Shown in pieces: positions 26,337-34,753 of a stretch of 64,000 nucleotides of DNA. Numbering within the stretch: position 1 is the stretch's first letter; every line of letters begins with the position of its first letter. Below the pieces are notes generated by a model. The model worked only from the letters and a program-made list of their open reading frames with translations, had not been told where the DNA came from and did not search any database. The stretch spans positions 744,001 to 808,000 of the forward strand of contig NZ_CP061378.1 of NCBI RefSeq assembly GCF_015624485.1. Direction: 5' to 3'. Position numbers and translations under genes: made by a program. This DNA is from Bradyrhizobium genosp. L (GTDB taxonomy: Bacteria; Pseudomonadota; Alphaproteobacteria; Rhizobiales; Xanthobacteraceae).

Positions 26337-27497
26337 TTAGCGCAGGCCCAAGCCGCGGGCGATGATGCCGCGCAGCACTTCGGTGGTGCCGCCCTGGATG
26401 GTCAATTTGGGTGCGGTCTTGATGGCGAAATCGAGCTGCTTCTCCAGCGTCTCGCGGTTGGTCGCGGTCTCCTCGACGAACGCCGCGAGATCGCGCACGC
26501 GGTGCGGCAGCTGCTGCTCCCATACCGTGCCGATGTCCTTGACGATCGAGGCCTCCACCACGGGCTCCTTGCCGGCCTGCAGCATGCCCGCGACCGACAC
26601 CGACATGCGCCGCATGGTGTGGACCTGCGCCACCAGCCGTCCGATGCCTTCGGCCGAGCGGGTGTCCGGATTCTTGCCGACCGCGCGCACCAGTTCGGTC
26701 AGCACGTAGTAGGTCTCGAGGAAGCGCTCCGGGCCCGATCGTTCATACGCGAGTTCCGACGTCGCCTGCTTCCAGGCACCATCGACTTCGCCGAGCACGT
26801 GATCGTCGGGTACGAAATAGTCGGTGAACACGACCTCGTTGAACTCGAACTGGCCGGTGATCTGGCCGATCGGGTTTACCTGGATGCCCGGCTGCTTCAT
26901 CTTGACCAGGAACTGGGTCAGGCCGTGACGGCGATTTTCCTTGGTCGGCGGCGAGGTCCGGAAGATCGCGATCATGTAGTCGGCGATATGTGCCGACGAG
27001 GTCCAGATCTTGGTGCCGTTGATCAGGTAGCCGCCATCGGTCTTGGTCGCGCGCGTCTTGGCCGCGAACAGGTCGGAGCCGGAATTCGGCTCGCTCATGC
27101 CGATCGCAAAGCAGACCTCGCCGCGGCAGATCCGCGGCAGGATGTCCACCTTGATATGCTCCGGGGCGTATTTCAACAGCACCGGCCCGCTCTGGCGGTC
27201 GGCGACGAAGAAGCGCCGGGTCGGCGCGTTCGCCACCCGCATCTCTTCGGTCACGACGTAACGCTCGAGGAACGAGCGTTCCTGGCCGCCATATTTCTTC
27301 GGCCAGGTCATGCCGAGCCAGCCCTTGGCGCCGACGCGGCGGGAGAATTCCGGCGCGTCATTGTCCTCGCGGTTCGGCGCGTGGGGATCAAAGGTGCCGG
27401 CGGCGATTTCCTCGGCGAGGAAGGCGCGCACTTCCTTGCGGAGCTGCTCGCATTTCTCGGGCAGGCGGATCGGATCGAAACGAAGGGCTGCGGTCAT
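26337..27497 (-). CDS. Acyl-CoA dehydrogenase (FAD-binding, larger subunit type)
   Basis: 386 residues with the full ACAD layout: N-terminal helices (RKEVRAFLAEEIA), the FAD/substrate segment CFAIGMSEPNSGSDLFAAKT, WTSSAHIADYMIAIFRT, a beta-domain (FNEVVFTDYFVPDDHVLGEV) and the C-terminal helix bundle ending TIQGGTTEVLRGIIARGLGL. It is preceded (16-base gap) by a second dehydrogenase-like gene and followed by a crotonase gene. The pair may form a heteromeric enzyme acting on bulky acyl-CoAs, as for steroid side-chain or ring substrates in other bacteria (inference). Confidence 0.9.
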   Translation of the reverse strand: MTAALRFDPIRLPEKCEQLRKEVRAFLAEEIAAGTFDPHAPNREDNDAPEFSRRVGAKGWLGMTWPKKYGGQERSFLERYVVTEEMRVANAPTRRFFVADRQSGPVLLKYAPEHIKVDILPRICRGEVCFAIGMSEPNSGSDLFAAKTRATKTDGGYLINGTKIWTSSAHIADYMIAIFRTSPPTKENRRHGLTQFLVKMKQPGIQVNPIGQITGQFEFNEVVFTDYFVPDDHVLGEVDGAWKQATSELAYERSGPERFLETYYVLTELVRAVGKNPDTRSAEGIGRLVAQVHTMRRMSVSVAGMLQAGKEPVVEASIVKDIGTVWEQQLPHRVRDLAAFVEETATNRETLEKQLDFAIKTAPKLTIQGGTTEVLRGIIARGLGLR

Positions 27498-27513
27498 GAT
27501 GTCTGTCCCGATC

Positions 27514-28581
27514 TCAGCGCGAAGCCATCAGCGGCCACAATTCATCGGCACCACGCTCGGCGACGAGCTTGCCGAGCTCGACCGCCCAGTAGCTCTCCGA
27601 ACCGAAATCGTCGCGCCAGGCCAGCGCCCGCAGCGAGTAGCGGTGCAGGATGTGCTCGATGGTGAAGCCGATCGCGCCATGGACTTGATGCGCGATGCCG
27701 CCGCCCTTTTCCGCGGCTTCCGAACAGCGGATCTTTGCGGAGGCTGCTTCGAGGAAAACGGCGTCGGTGGCGAGCGACGTCGCATTGACGAGGGTGTCGG
27801 CGGCCGACGTCGCAACCGCCAGCGCGGCAGCGGACTCGCCGGCGAGCCGGGCTAGGTTGTGCTGCACCGCCTGGAATTTCGAGATCTTCTTTTCGAAGGC
27901 GACGCGCTCGTTGGAGTAGCGCACGGAGATGTCGAGCATCGCTTCCAGCGCGCCTGCGATCTGCAGGCTGCGCACCACGCCGCCCATCAGCAGCAGCGTG
28001 GTCTGGTCGAAACCCTTTGGTGCGGGCTTGATCGCGGCCGGCTGCACCTTGTCCAGCGTGACGGTATCGCTGTGATCGCCGCCGAGGCCGATGCCGGATT
28101 CGATCCGGCACTTTGCGGCATCGACCAGCGCGATCGAGGCGCCGTCCTTGCCGCTCGCCAGCGCCGCGAAATGCTTCGCGTCCTTTGCGAACGGCACGCC
28201 GCGGGCGCGGCCGGAGAGCGAGCCGTCGCCAGCAAGCGTGATGCGGTCCTTCGGGGTCGCCGGCACCACCGTCATCTCGCCTTCGGGCGAGGCGATCCTG
28301 GCCTGCGTCAGCAGCCAGCCGGCCAGCATGGTTTCGGCCAACGGCACGGCGATCGCATGGCGGCCGGCGACGTTGAGAACGGCAAATCCTTCGGCGAGGC
28401 TGGCGCCGGAACCGCCGAGATCATCTGAAACCCAGGACAGCGGCAGGCCGGCTTCGGTCAGCGCCTGCCACAGCGGCGCCTTCCATGCGCCTTGCTTGTC
28501 GTGGTTGATGGTCTGGGCATCCGCGAGATCGGCGAAAATCTTCTCCGCGGTCTCGGCGACGATGTTCTCACTCTCCGCCAC
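27514..28581 (-). CDS. Acyl-CoA dehydrogenase-like protein (smaller partner subunit)
   Basis: 355 residues from a GTG at 28581 with GAGGAACGCT upstream, the same ribosome-binding-site style as the downstream crotonase; the longer frame to 28728 begins with non-ACAD sequence. N-terminal helices and the C-terminal bundle are recognisable (RYSNERVAFEKKISKFQAVQ, GGGIAHQVHGAIGFTIEHIL, the latter with the family's conserved HQ-HGAIG). The central beta-domain is short and the SEPxxGSD-type FAD/substrate motif of the neighbour is not seen, consistent with a partner subunit rather than a free-standing enzyme. First gene of the operon 28581-25519. Confidence 0.82.
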   Translation of the reverse strand: MAESENIVAETAEKIFADLADAQTINHDKQGAWKAPLWQALTEAGLPLSWVSDDLGGSGASLAEGFAVLNVAGRHAIAVPLAETMLAGWLLTQARIASPEGEMTVVPATPKDRITLAGDGSLSGRARGVPFAKDAKHFAALASGKDGASIALVDAAKCRIESGIGLGGDHSDTVTLDKVQPAAIKPAPKGFDQTTLLLMGGVVRSLQIAGALEAMLDISVRYSNERVAFEKKISKFQAVQHNLARLAGESAAALAVATSAADTLVNATSLATDAVFLEAASAKIRCSEAAEKGGGIAHQVHGAIGFTIEHILHRYSLRALAWRDDFGSESYWAVELGKLVAERGADELWPLMASR

Positions 28582-28854
28582 AGCGTTCCTCGTGTTGATT
28601 GGCGCAGGGCGGCGATTCCGCCGATCTCTGCTTATGTCGTTGTCTTGCGCGCAATGATGCGGAAAAGCCATAGCCGTGACAAGCGTGGCCCGCAGGGCGA
28701 CTTGCGCGGATGGCATGCGGTCAGGCATGCGCCCAACCCTTGCGATGAATAAATTCCGCAGCGCGGATTACGCAGATTTGCAGGGACGTGGCTGCGCGAT
28801 ATGGTATGCCACCGCCGCAATTATTTGGCTCAGAACAACTGACAGGAAACGCAG

Positions 28855-29637
28855 ATGTCGAAGGAAGGTTTGTGCGCGATCGTGACGGGGTCGGCATCGG
28901 GACTCGGCGCCGCCACCGCGCAAATCCTGGCGACCGCAGGGGCGCGCATCATCATCAACTATTCCAACAGCAAGGCGGAAGCCGAGGCGACCGCCGACGT
29001 CTGCCGCAAGCAGGGCGCCGAAGTGCTGGTGGTGCAGGGCGACGTCTCGCGCGACGAGGATTGCAAGACGATCGCCGCGGCCGCACAAGGCTGGGGCCGG
29101 CTCGACGTGCTGATCAACAATGCCGGCACCACCAAGCATGTGCCGCATCACGATCTCGATGGTCTCACCGCTGAAGACTTTCAACGCATCTATGCCGTCA
29201 ACACCATCGGCCCGTTCCAGATGGTGCGCGCCGCGCGCAGCCTGCTCGAGGCCGGCGCCAAGGCCTCGGGCCGGCCGTCGGCGGTGGTGAATGTCTCCTC
29301 AGTCGCCGGCATCTCCGGCGGCGGCTCGTCGGTCGCCTATGCCGCGAGCAAGGGCGCGCTCAACACCATGACGCAGTCGCTGGCGCGCGCGCTGGCGCCG
29401 CTGATCCGCGTCAACACGGTGTGCCCGGGCTATATCGATACGCCGTGGTTCACCAAGGGCCGCGGCGCTGACGGCGCCAAGCAGGTGCGCGATGCCGTGG
29501 TGGCGCGGGTGCCGCTGAAGGTCGCGTCAACGGCGGAGGACATCGCCAATCTGGTCTGCTTCCTGGCGAGCCCGGCGTCGAGCAATATGACCGGCGAGTT
29601 CGTCCGCATGGACGCCGGCATGCATTTGATTCAGTGA
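28855..29637 (+). CDS. SDR family oxidoreductase
   Basis: 260 residues, classical short-chain dehydrogenase: cofactor motif TGSASGLGAATAQIL, NNAG in VLINNAGTTKHVP, catalytic Ser in VVNVSSVAGISGGGSSVAYA with Tyr-Lys in VAYAASKGALN, and NTVCPGYIDTPWF. The start ATG has GACAGGAAACGCAG upstream. It is divergent from the acyl-CoA dehydrogenase operon across 273 bases, so it may act in the same pathway as a 3-hydroxyacyl-CoA or alcohol dehydrogenase (inference). Confidence 0.88.
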   Translation: MSKEGLCAIVTGSASGLGAATAQILATAGARIIINYSNSKAEAEATADVCRKQGAEVLVVQGDVSRDEDCKTIAAAAQGWGRLDVLINNAGTTKHVPHHDLDGLTAEDFQRIYAVNTIGPFQMVRAARSLLEAGAKASGRPSAVVNVSSVAGISGGGSSVAYAASKGALNTMTQSLARALAPLIRVNTVCPGYIDTPWFTKGRGADGAKQVRDAVVARVPLKVASTAEDIANLVCFLASPASSNMTGEFVRMDAGMHLIQ

Positions 29638-29643
29638 GGCGGT

Positions 29644-29727
29644 GACTGTCATTCCGGGGCTCGCGAAGCGAGAACCCGGAATCTCGAGATCCCGGGCTCG
29701 ATGCTTACGCATCGCCCCGGGATGACG
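29644..29727. repeat. Palindromic intergenic repeat, family B (copy 2)
   Basis: Begins TGTCATTCCGGGGCTCGCGA and ends CGCCCCGGGATGACG; the inside shares ACCCGGAATCTCGAGATCCC with the copy at 23693-23768 in reverse orientation. It sits between the convergent SDR and GlsB-like genes. Confidence 0.78.
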
Positions 29728-29736
29728 GCTACGCCG

Positions 29737-30015
29737 TCACCTATTCCCCAAATCCGGGATCACCCGCGCTGCGACCAGCCTGTTCCAGATGAACAGCACC
29801 ACCAGCGCGCCGATCGTGGCGGTGATGAAGCCGGCGCCCTGGTCGGGGCCGTAATGGCCGATCGCCTGGCCGACCCAGGTCGCCAGGAACGCACCGATGA
29901 TGCCAAGCACGGTGGTGAGGATGAAGCCGCTCGGATTGTTCGGCCCGGGCGACAGCAGTCGCGCGATGATGCCGGCGACGAAGCCGACGATGATGATCCA
30001 GATGATGCCGCCCAT
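29737..30015 (-). CDS. GlsB/YeaQ/YmgE family small membrane protein
   Basis: 92 residues with three membrane helices: GGIIWIIIVGFVAGIIARLL, SGFILTTVLGIIGAFLATWV and FITATIGALVVLFIWNRLVA. This is the 'transglycosylase-associated protein' family, common in stress-responsive loci; biochemical role unknown. AGGAGAAC lies upstream of the start. It is on the same strand as the following YidB-like gene but separated from it by a palindromic repeat. Confidence 0.9.
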   Translation of the reverse strand: MGGIIWIIIVGFVAGIIARLLSPGPNNPSGFILTTVLGIIGAFLATWVGQAIGHYGPDQGAGFITATIGALVVLFIWNRLVAARVIPDLGNR

Positions 30016-30047
30016 GTTCGTTCTCCTCAGCTAGAACGTTGCAGTTA

Positions 30048-30147
30048 GAGCATGATCCGGAAAAGTGCGAAGCGGCTTTCCGAAAAGACCATGCTCGAAC
30101 AAAGAGCCAAAGCGCGATGACGGTTTAACCCAATCTCATCGCGCTTT
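30048..30147. repeat. Rhizobiales-type palindromic repeat (GAGCATGATCC) plus hairpin
   Basis: GAGCATGATCCGGAAAAGTG (30048-30067) pairs with the downstream TTTTCCG-like and CATGCTC segment ending at 30096, a palindrome often seen between genes in Rhizobiales. A second inverted repeat, AAAGCGCGATGA (30109-30120) and TCATCGCGCTTT (30136-30147), reaches into the stop codon of the YidB-like gene and can serve as its terminator. Confidence 0.75.
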
Positions 30148-30748
30148 AGAGCCTGCCGTGCAGCTCGTCGCCGCTCGGCAGCCGGCCGTCCGGCGTCAGA
30201 TGATTGACCGCGTCGGGCAGATACTGGCTCAGCCCCTGCAGCAATTCGTCAGGTGACAGGCCGCTCTGCGACGCCAGCGAGTTGATCTGGTCGGCGCCGA
30301 GCGCGTTGGCGAGGTCGCCGGGCGCGATCTGCTTGTTGGGGCCGTTGCTGACCCAGGAATTGGCCGCGTCGCCATGGCCCTTGTCCTTCAACTGGCCGAG
30401 CAGATCGCCGAGGCCGCCGCTCAGCACGGAGCCAGCGGCGCCGCCGGCGAGCAGGCCGCCGAGGCCGCCCTTCAGCAGATCGGATAATCCGCCACTGCCG
30501 CCGAGGCCGCCGGGCAGGCCAGCTGTGACATTGCCGGGAAGCGACGGAGCCTGCGATGGCGTCGGCGCGGGGGCCGGGGCGCCGGGCTGGCTGCCGGTGA
30601 AATGCTTGACGGTCTTCCAGGCGAGCAGTGCCAGGATGGCCATCGTCATCGGCGACATGCCGCCGCCCGAACTGTCGGATTGAGAGCTTGGCGCGCTCGG
30701 CCCGCGCGGGCCGTTCTGCATGCCGTTGAGTACGTCGAGCAAACCCAT
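30146..30748 (-). CDS. YidB family (DUF937) protein
   Basis: 200 residues from ATG 30748 (GCAGGAGACGACC upstream); a longer frame to 31318 is antisense to the next gene. A membrane-like segment lies at residues 32-46 (MTMAILALLAWKTVKHF), then a Pro/Ala linker and a long Gly/Leu-rich stretch. The C-terminal 75 residues match the YidB/DUF937 domain (NSWVSNGPNKQIAPGDLANA, then LGADQINSLASQSGLSPDEL). Function unknown. The stop codon lies inside a hairpin. Confidence 0.85.
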   Translation of the reverse strand: MGLLDVLNGMQNGPRGPSAPSSQSDSSGGGMSPMTMAILALLAWKTVKHFTGSQPGAPAPAPTPSQAPSLPGNVTAGLPGGLGGSGGLSDLLKGGLGGLLAGGAAGSVLSGGLGDLLGQLKDKGHGDAANSWVSNGPNKQIAPGDLANALGADQINSLASQSGLSPDELLQGLSQYLPDAVNHLTPDGRLPSGDELHGRL

Positions 30749-30899
30749 GGTCGTCTCCTGCCGCAACCGTGCCCCGAGCCGGAAACATAGCTTTGGCCCA
30801 TGACGGTTACAAGGCGAACCGGGGTGGTCGGCGGCGCGTTGAAATGGGCAGCGCCGCCAAGGTCTGCTATCGAGGTTGAATGAACGGACATTTGGCCAG

Positions 30900-31910
30900 A
30901 TGAACGACCAGCCGATCGGCATCGCAGGCGCCGGCAGCATCGGCTGCTTCGTCGGCGGCATGCTGGCCGCCGCCGGCCGCCGCGTTGCGCTGCTGGCGCG
31001 ACTGCGGGTGGTCGACGAGATTACCGCCAATGGCTTGCGCGTCAGCAGTTTCGACGGCTCGGAGCGGATCATCCCGGCCGACCGGATGACGCTGTCGGAC
31101 GACCCGGCGATCTTCCGCGATGCGCAGACGGTGCTGGTGACGGTGAAGAGCGCCGATACCCCCGAGATGGCCGATCTCGTCGCCCGCCATGCGCCCGACG
31201 ATGCCGTGGTGGTCAGCCTGCAGAACGGCGTCGGCAATGTGCCGCGCCTGCGCGAGCATCTCGCAGGCCGCCGCGTGCTCGGCGGCATGGTGCCGTTCAA
31301 CGTGGTCGCACTCGGCAATGGCCGCTTTCATCGCTCGACCTCGGGCGACATCGTGATCGCGCAGGACGACGCCGGCACCGCGGCGCGGCTCGCCGTTCAG
31401 GGCCTTGCGGTCGGCGCCACCGACAACATCGATGGCGTGCAATGGGGCAAGCTGATCGTCAATCTCAACAACGCGCTCAACGCGCTCGCCGATATTCCGC
31501 TTCGCCAACAGCTCGCGCAGCGCAGTTGGCGGTATTTATTCGCCGACCAGATGGTCGAGGGCCTGGCCGCGGTGCGCGCCGAGGGCATCAGGCCGGTCTC
31601 GCCGACGCCGCTGCCGTCGAGCTGGATGCCGCCCTTGCTGCGGCTGCCCGATGCGCTGTTCGACATGCTGCTCGGCCGCACCATGAAGATCGATCCGGAG
31701 GCGCGCTCCTCGATGTGGGAGGATCTCAAGCGCGGCCGCCGCACCGAGATCGACTATCTGCAGGGCGTGATCACGGAGATTGCCGACCGCTGCGGGCTCG
31801 AGGCGCCGTTGTCGCGGCGGATCATCGCGCTGATCCGGAAAGCGGAAGCCAGTGGCGACGGCTCGCCGGGCCTGACGCCGGAGCAGATTCGCTCCGGCGG
31901 CACGCCATGA
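30900..31910 (+). CDS. 2-dehydropantoate 2-reductase family protein
   Basis: About 336 residues. The NADP-binding N-terminus has IGIAGAGSIGCFVGG (GxGxxG), followed by the ketopantoate-reductase segments VVSLQNGVGNVPRLREHLAG and VQWGKLIVNLNNALNALADI (conserved Lys and Asn). The start is uncertain: ATG at 30900 is used, but a TTG at 30876 is in frame and upstream signals are weak. A second member of the family lies at 57962-58936, so this copy need not be the housekeeping PanE. Confidence 0.82.
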   Translation: MNDQPIGIAGAGSIGCFVGGMLAAAGRRVALLARLRVVDEITANGLRVSSFDGSERIIPADRMTLSDDPAIFRDAQTVLVTVKSADTPEMADLVARHAPDDAVVVSLQNGVGNVPRLREHLAGRRVLGGMVPFNVVALGNGRFHRSTSGDIVIAQDDAGTAARLAVQGLAVGATDNIDGVQWGKLIVNLNNALNALADIPLRQQLAQRSWRYLFADQMVEGLAAVRAEGIRPVSPTPLPSSWMPPLLRLPDALFDMLLGRTMKIDPEARSSMWEDLKRGRRTEIDYLQGVITEIADRCGLEAPLSRRIIALIRKAEASGDGSPGLTPEQIRSGGTP

Positions 31911-31962
31911 ATCGGCGGTCATTCGTCGGCCAAATCGTCGAAGCATGCGGAGGGATGACACC

Positions 31963-32169
31963 ATGATGCGATCTTGTACGGTGCTGCTCACGCTGGCGGT
32001 GCTTGCGGCCGGCTCGGTCCGCGCCGCGCCGCCGACGGTGGTGCCGTCGCCGGGCTATGATGCGCGCTTGCAGGAGCAGCGCGCTGCGGCCGCTGCGTCG
32101 AGCCGGTCGGCAATGCCTGCTCACGAGCCGATCGCGCGCCGGCACCACAAGCGCGTCCGCGCGCGCTGA
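31963..32169 (+). CDS. Small secreted protein, unknown function
   Basis: 68 residues beginning at ATG 31963, eight bases after GGAGGG. The N-terminus MMRSCTVLLTLAVLAAGSVR ends at a likely signal cleavage site (VRA-AP). The mature part is short, Ala/Arg-rich and basic (QEQRAAAAASSRSAM, HHKRVRAR). The following CAP-domain gene starts 22 bases downstream on the same strand. No homologue recognised; probably a lineage-specific periplasmic peptide. Confidence 0.55.
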   Translation: MMRSCTVLLTLAVLAAGSVRAAPPTVVPSPGYDARLQEQRAAAAASSRSAMPAHEPIARRHHKRVRAR

Positions 32170-32191
32170 TCCGTCGAAGAGAAGGTCCGAG

Positions 32192-32614
32192 ATGAAGTTG
32201 CTTGTCCTTGCGCTCGCCGTCCTGCTCGGCCTCGTGACGGCTGCCGGCGCCGCCGACTATGCCGGTTCGATCAGCGCCTACCGGCGCGCTCACGGCATGC
32301 CCTCGGTCAAGCTCGATGGAAAGCTCAACGCGATGGCGCTGAAGCAGGCGCAGGCGATGTCGGCGGCCGGATCGGTCAGTCATTCCGCCGGCGGCAGCTT
32401 CTTCACGCGCATCGCGCCGTTGAAGAAGCAGCGTGCCGCGGAAAATATCGGCGCCGGTTACATCGCCTTCGCCGAGATGCTGAAGCAGTGGGAAGAATCC
32501 ACCGGCCATCGCGAGAACCTGCTGATGCCTGGCGCCAGGCGCGTCGGCGTCGCTTTCGTCGACAATCCGAAGTCGCCGTACCGCAGGTTCTGGGCGATGC
32601 TGATTACCGACTGA
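32192..32614 (+). CDS. CAP domain (SCP/PR1-like) secreted protein
   Basis: 140 residues from ATG 32192. The signal peptide is MKLLVLALAVLLGLVTAAGA. The mature protein carries CAP features: ISAYRRAHGMPSVKLDGKLN, MALKQAQAMSAAGSVSHSAG, AAENIGAGYIAFAEMLKQWE and GHRENLLMPGARRVGVAFV. His, Glu and His at the usual CAP cavity positions are present. Bacterial CAP proteins are secreted and of unclear activity. Confidence 0.87.
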   Translation: MKLLVLALAVLLGLVTAAGAADYAGSISAYRRAHGMPSVKLDGKLNAMALKQAQAMSAAGSVSHSAGGSFFTRIAPLKKQRAAENIGAGYIAFAEMLKQWEESTGHRENLLMPGARRVGVAFVDNPKSPYRRFWAMLITD

Positions 32615-32624
32615 CGCGAAAGCG

Positions 32625-33266
32625 CTAGTTGCGCTTCGCCGTCCTGGTCGGCGTGGTGGGCTGCGATGTGAACAGCTTCTTGAGGCCGTCGAGCCCTTGC
32701 GACAGGTTGGGCCATTCGCACGAGAACGAGCTCTTCGCGCATTGCGCGGCCCTGATCCGCGCGGCCTGTTTGACCGGACTGGCGACCGGCATCGGCACTC
32801 TTTCGGGCTGACTGCGCAGCGCAACCTGCTCGATCCGTCGCGGCGGCTGCTGTTGCGGCTCTTGTTGTTCCTGCAGCTTCTGCTGCTGTTCGAGTTGCTT
32901 GGCGTTGAATGCCGCGACGATGTTCGAGCGCCGCTGCTGGTCGAGATAAGCGGTATAGTCCTGGTCGATCTTCTTCTGCTCGTCCGGGGTCGGATTTGGG
33001 CCCGCGATGTCGAAGCTGCGATCCTGCATGAAGTCGTAGTAGGTGTAGCCGCCGCCGGGCTTGCGGCGTCCCGCGAACTTGGCGTTGCAATCGGCGAGCT
33101 GCGCGGTCTTGTCTTCCTTGGTCTTGGCCTTCTCGGCGCGATCGGCGCAGTCCTCGAAATCCTTCGGACCGCTGTGCCACCATTGCGCCTGCGCGGGCGC
33201 GAGCGTGATGCAGGCGGCGAACGCGGCGACAGCCAACGTCGATGATCGTGACGGCATCACGGACAT
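32625..33266 (-). CDS. Secreted protein of unknown function, Gln-rich
   Basis: About 213 residues. From ATG 33266 the sequence SVMPSRSSTLAVAAFAACIT ends in a signal cleavage site near AQA-QWW. A GTG at 33287 has a better-spaced AGG but adds acidic residues before the signal, so I keep 33266. The mature part has a Cys-containing helical segment (FEDCADRAEKAKTKEDKTAQ), a central GGGYTYYDFMQDRSFDIAG, a Gln-rich stretch and a C-terminal Cys pair (AAQCAKSSFSCEW). It converges on the CAP gene with a 10-base gap. No family recognised. Confidence 0.65.
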   Translation of the reverse strand: MSVMPSRSSTLAVAAFAACITLAPAQAQWWHSGPKDFEDCADRAEKAKTKEDKTAQLADCNAKFAGRRKPGGGYTYYDFMQDRSFDIAGPNPTPDEQKKIDQDYTAYLDQQRRSNIVAAFNAKQLEQQQKLQEQQEPQQQPPRRIEQVALRSQPERVPMPVASPVKQAARIRAAQCAKSSFSCEWPNLSQGLDGLKKLFTSQPTTPTRTAKRN

Positions 33267-33480
33267 TGAATCAAACTCGAACGACACGGATTGACCTGAT
33301 TGTCGCCATTTCGGTGACGCTTGTCACGCTGGAACCCGGCGAATTTCGCAACACGTGGAACCGCGATGCGCGGCTGTGTCTGATCGAACACAGCCCTCCG
33401 CATTGCCGCCACATTTCAAACAGTTCTTGGGCACAGTGTGTGGAAAACTTCGGGATTCAATTCGCGCTGCGTTGAATCTC

Positions 33481-34578
33481 TCACTTCACCTTGTGCAGCA
33501 GCGCGACCAACTCTGCCTGCCGGTGCGTGCCGGTTTTCTGGAAGATCGCCTTGAGTTGATTGCGCGCGGTGGCGAGCGCGACGCCGGCCTCTTTCGCCGC
33601 ATCTTCGATCGACGTGCCGCGGGCGAGCCGCGTCGCGAGGCGTGCCTGCGCCGGCGTGAGCTCGAAGGTGGCTGATAGCAACGCCTGGTCGAACGCAGCG
33701 CTGCCTTCGAGGTCGCGGATCAGCAGGATCGCGCGGGCGCCAAGGAAGGGCGAACGCGCCGCCGGCGGTACCGGTTGCATCTGGATCACGATCGGCCGCT
33801 TGTCGATCCTGCGCACCACGATTGGCGCCGTCGGCAATGGCAGCAAGTCCGAGGTGTGCTCAAGCTGATCGATCAGCCTGGTCAGATCGGCATTACCCTG
33901 GCGATCGCGCAACGCAAGGCGATTGTTGCGGATCGCGAGGTCAGGGCCGAGGCAGGCCTCGGCCTGAACGTTCATGCCGATCACGGCGCCGAAGCGGCCG
34001 ACTGCGATGGCGGCGACCTGGATTAGATCGAGCGCGCTGGAGATGCCCGACAGCGCGGAGCGGCCGACCACGGTGGACAATGTCGCGGCCTCGGTGAGCC
34101 GCGCCGGCAGCCGTGACAGCGCCTTGACCTCGTCGGCATCGAACATGCCTTCCTGCGGCGAACGCTGGATGGTCAGTCCCCACAGCGCCGGACCGGCGCG
34201 GAAACCGACCGCTGCAAACCATTTCAGCCCGAACTCGCCGAGACTGGCATAGAGCGGGTCGCGCAGCATCTCGGCCTCGGACTCGAACAGGTCCGCGTCG
34301 GTGATGACGTCGACGCCGGCGAGCATCAACGGCACGCCGCGCGCCGCGCGGATGTCGGTGAGATGCAGATTGCTGGCGAAGTAGGTATTCGTGAAGAAGT
34401 CGGTGATCGAGTCGGTGCGCGGAATGTCCTCGGTGCGGACATCGCTCTGGAGCATCGCGGCGCCGGTTGCGCCGACCGCAGCACTGAGCTCGGCCATGAA
34501 GGCCGGCCAGCCCGCTGGATCGAGCACCAAGTCGCCGAGACGCGCGGTCACATCGTCAAGTCTGCGCAGATCGATCAA
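33481..34578 (-). CDS. LuxR-type helix-turn-helix transcriptional regulator
   Basis: 365 residues. The C-terminal 65 residues form a LuxR/GerE-type HTH (FELTPAQARLATRLARGTSI, then EDAAKEAGVALATARNQLKA). The N-terminal 290 residues include a PAS- or GAF-like sensor region (GEFGLKWFAAVGFRAGPALW) of unknown ligand; no receiver Asp pattern is seen. The start is a TTG at 34578 with CGGAG about ten bases upstream. No partner gene is adjacent, so the target is unknown. Confidence 0.8.
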   Translation of the reverse strand: MIDLRRLDDVTARLGDLVLDPAGWPAFMAELSAAVGATGAAMLQSDVRTEDIPRTDSITDFFTNTYFASNLHLTDIRAARGVPLMLAGVDVITDADLFESEAEMLRDPLYASLGEFGLKWFAAVGFRAGPALWGLTIQRSPQEGMFDADEVKALSRLPARLTEAATLSTVVGRSALSGISSALDLIQVAAIAVGRFGAVIGMNVQAEACLGPDLAIRNNRLALRDRQGNADLTRLIDQLEHTSDLLPLPTAPIVVRRIDKRPIVIQMQPVPPAARSPFLGARAILLIRDLEGSAAFDQALLSATFELTPAQARLATRLARGTSIEDAAKEAGVALATARNQLKAIFQKTGTHRQAELVALLHKVK

Positions 34579-34753
34579 CCGCTTTCACTCCGCCCGATGC
34601 AAGAACCCATGGTTTCGCGAGACGAAACTTGCCGCCTCACTTGCGCCCGCTACCGTGCATAAGACAGCCAAAGCCGGCCGGCTTGCGCAAGTTAAATTGA
34701 CGACACCAGTTAAGGCCGCCTGTGTAAGCCTTTGCAATCCCGGCAAAACCCGG

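Noticed and set aside
34671..34684. Palindrome AAGCCGGCCGGCTT as an operator
   Set aside because: A GC-rich 14-mer is easily met by chance here, and it lies between the LuxR-type gene start and the TetR gene end without other promoter features.
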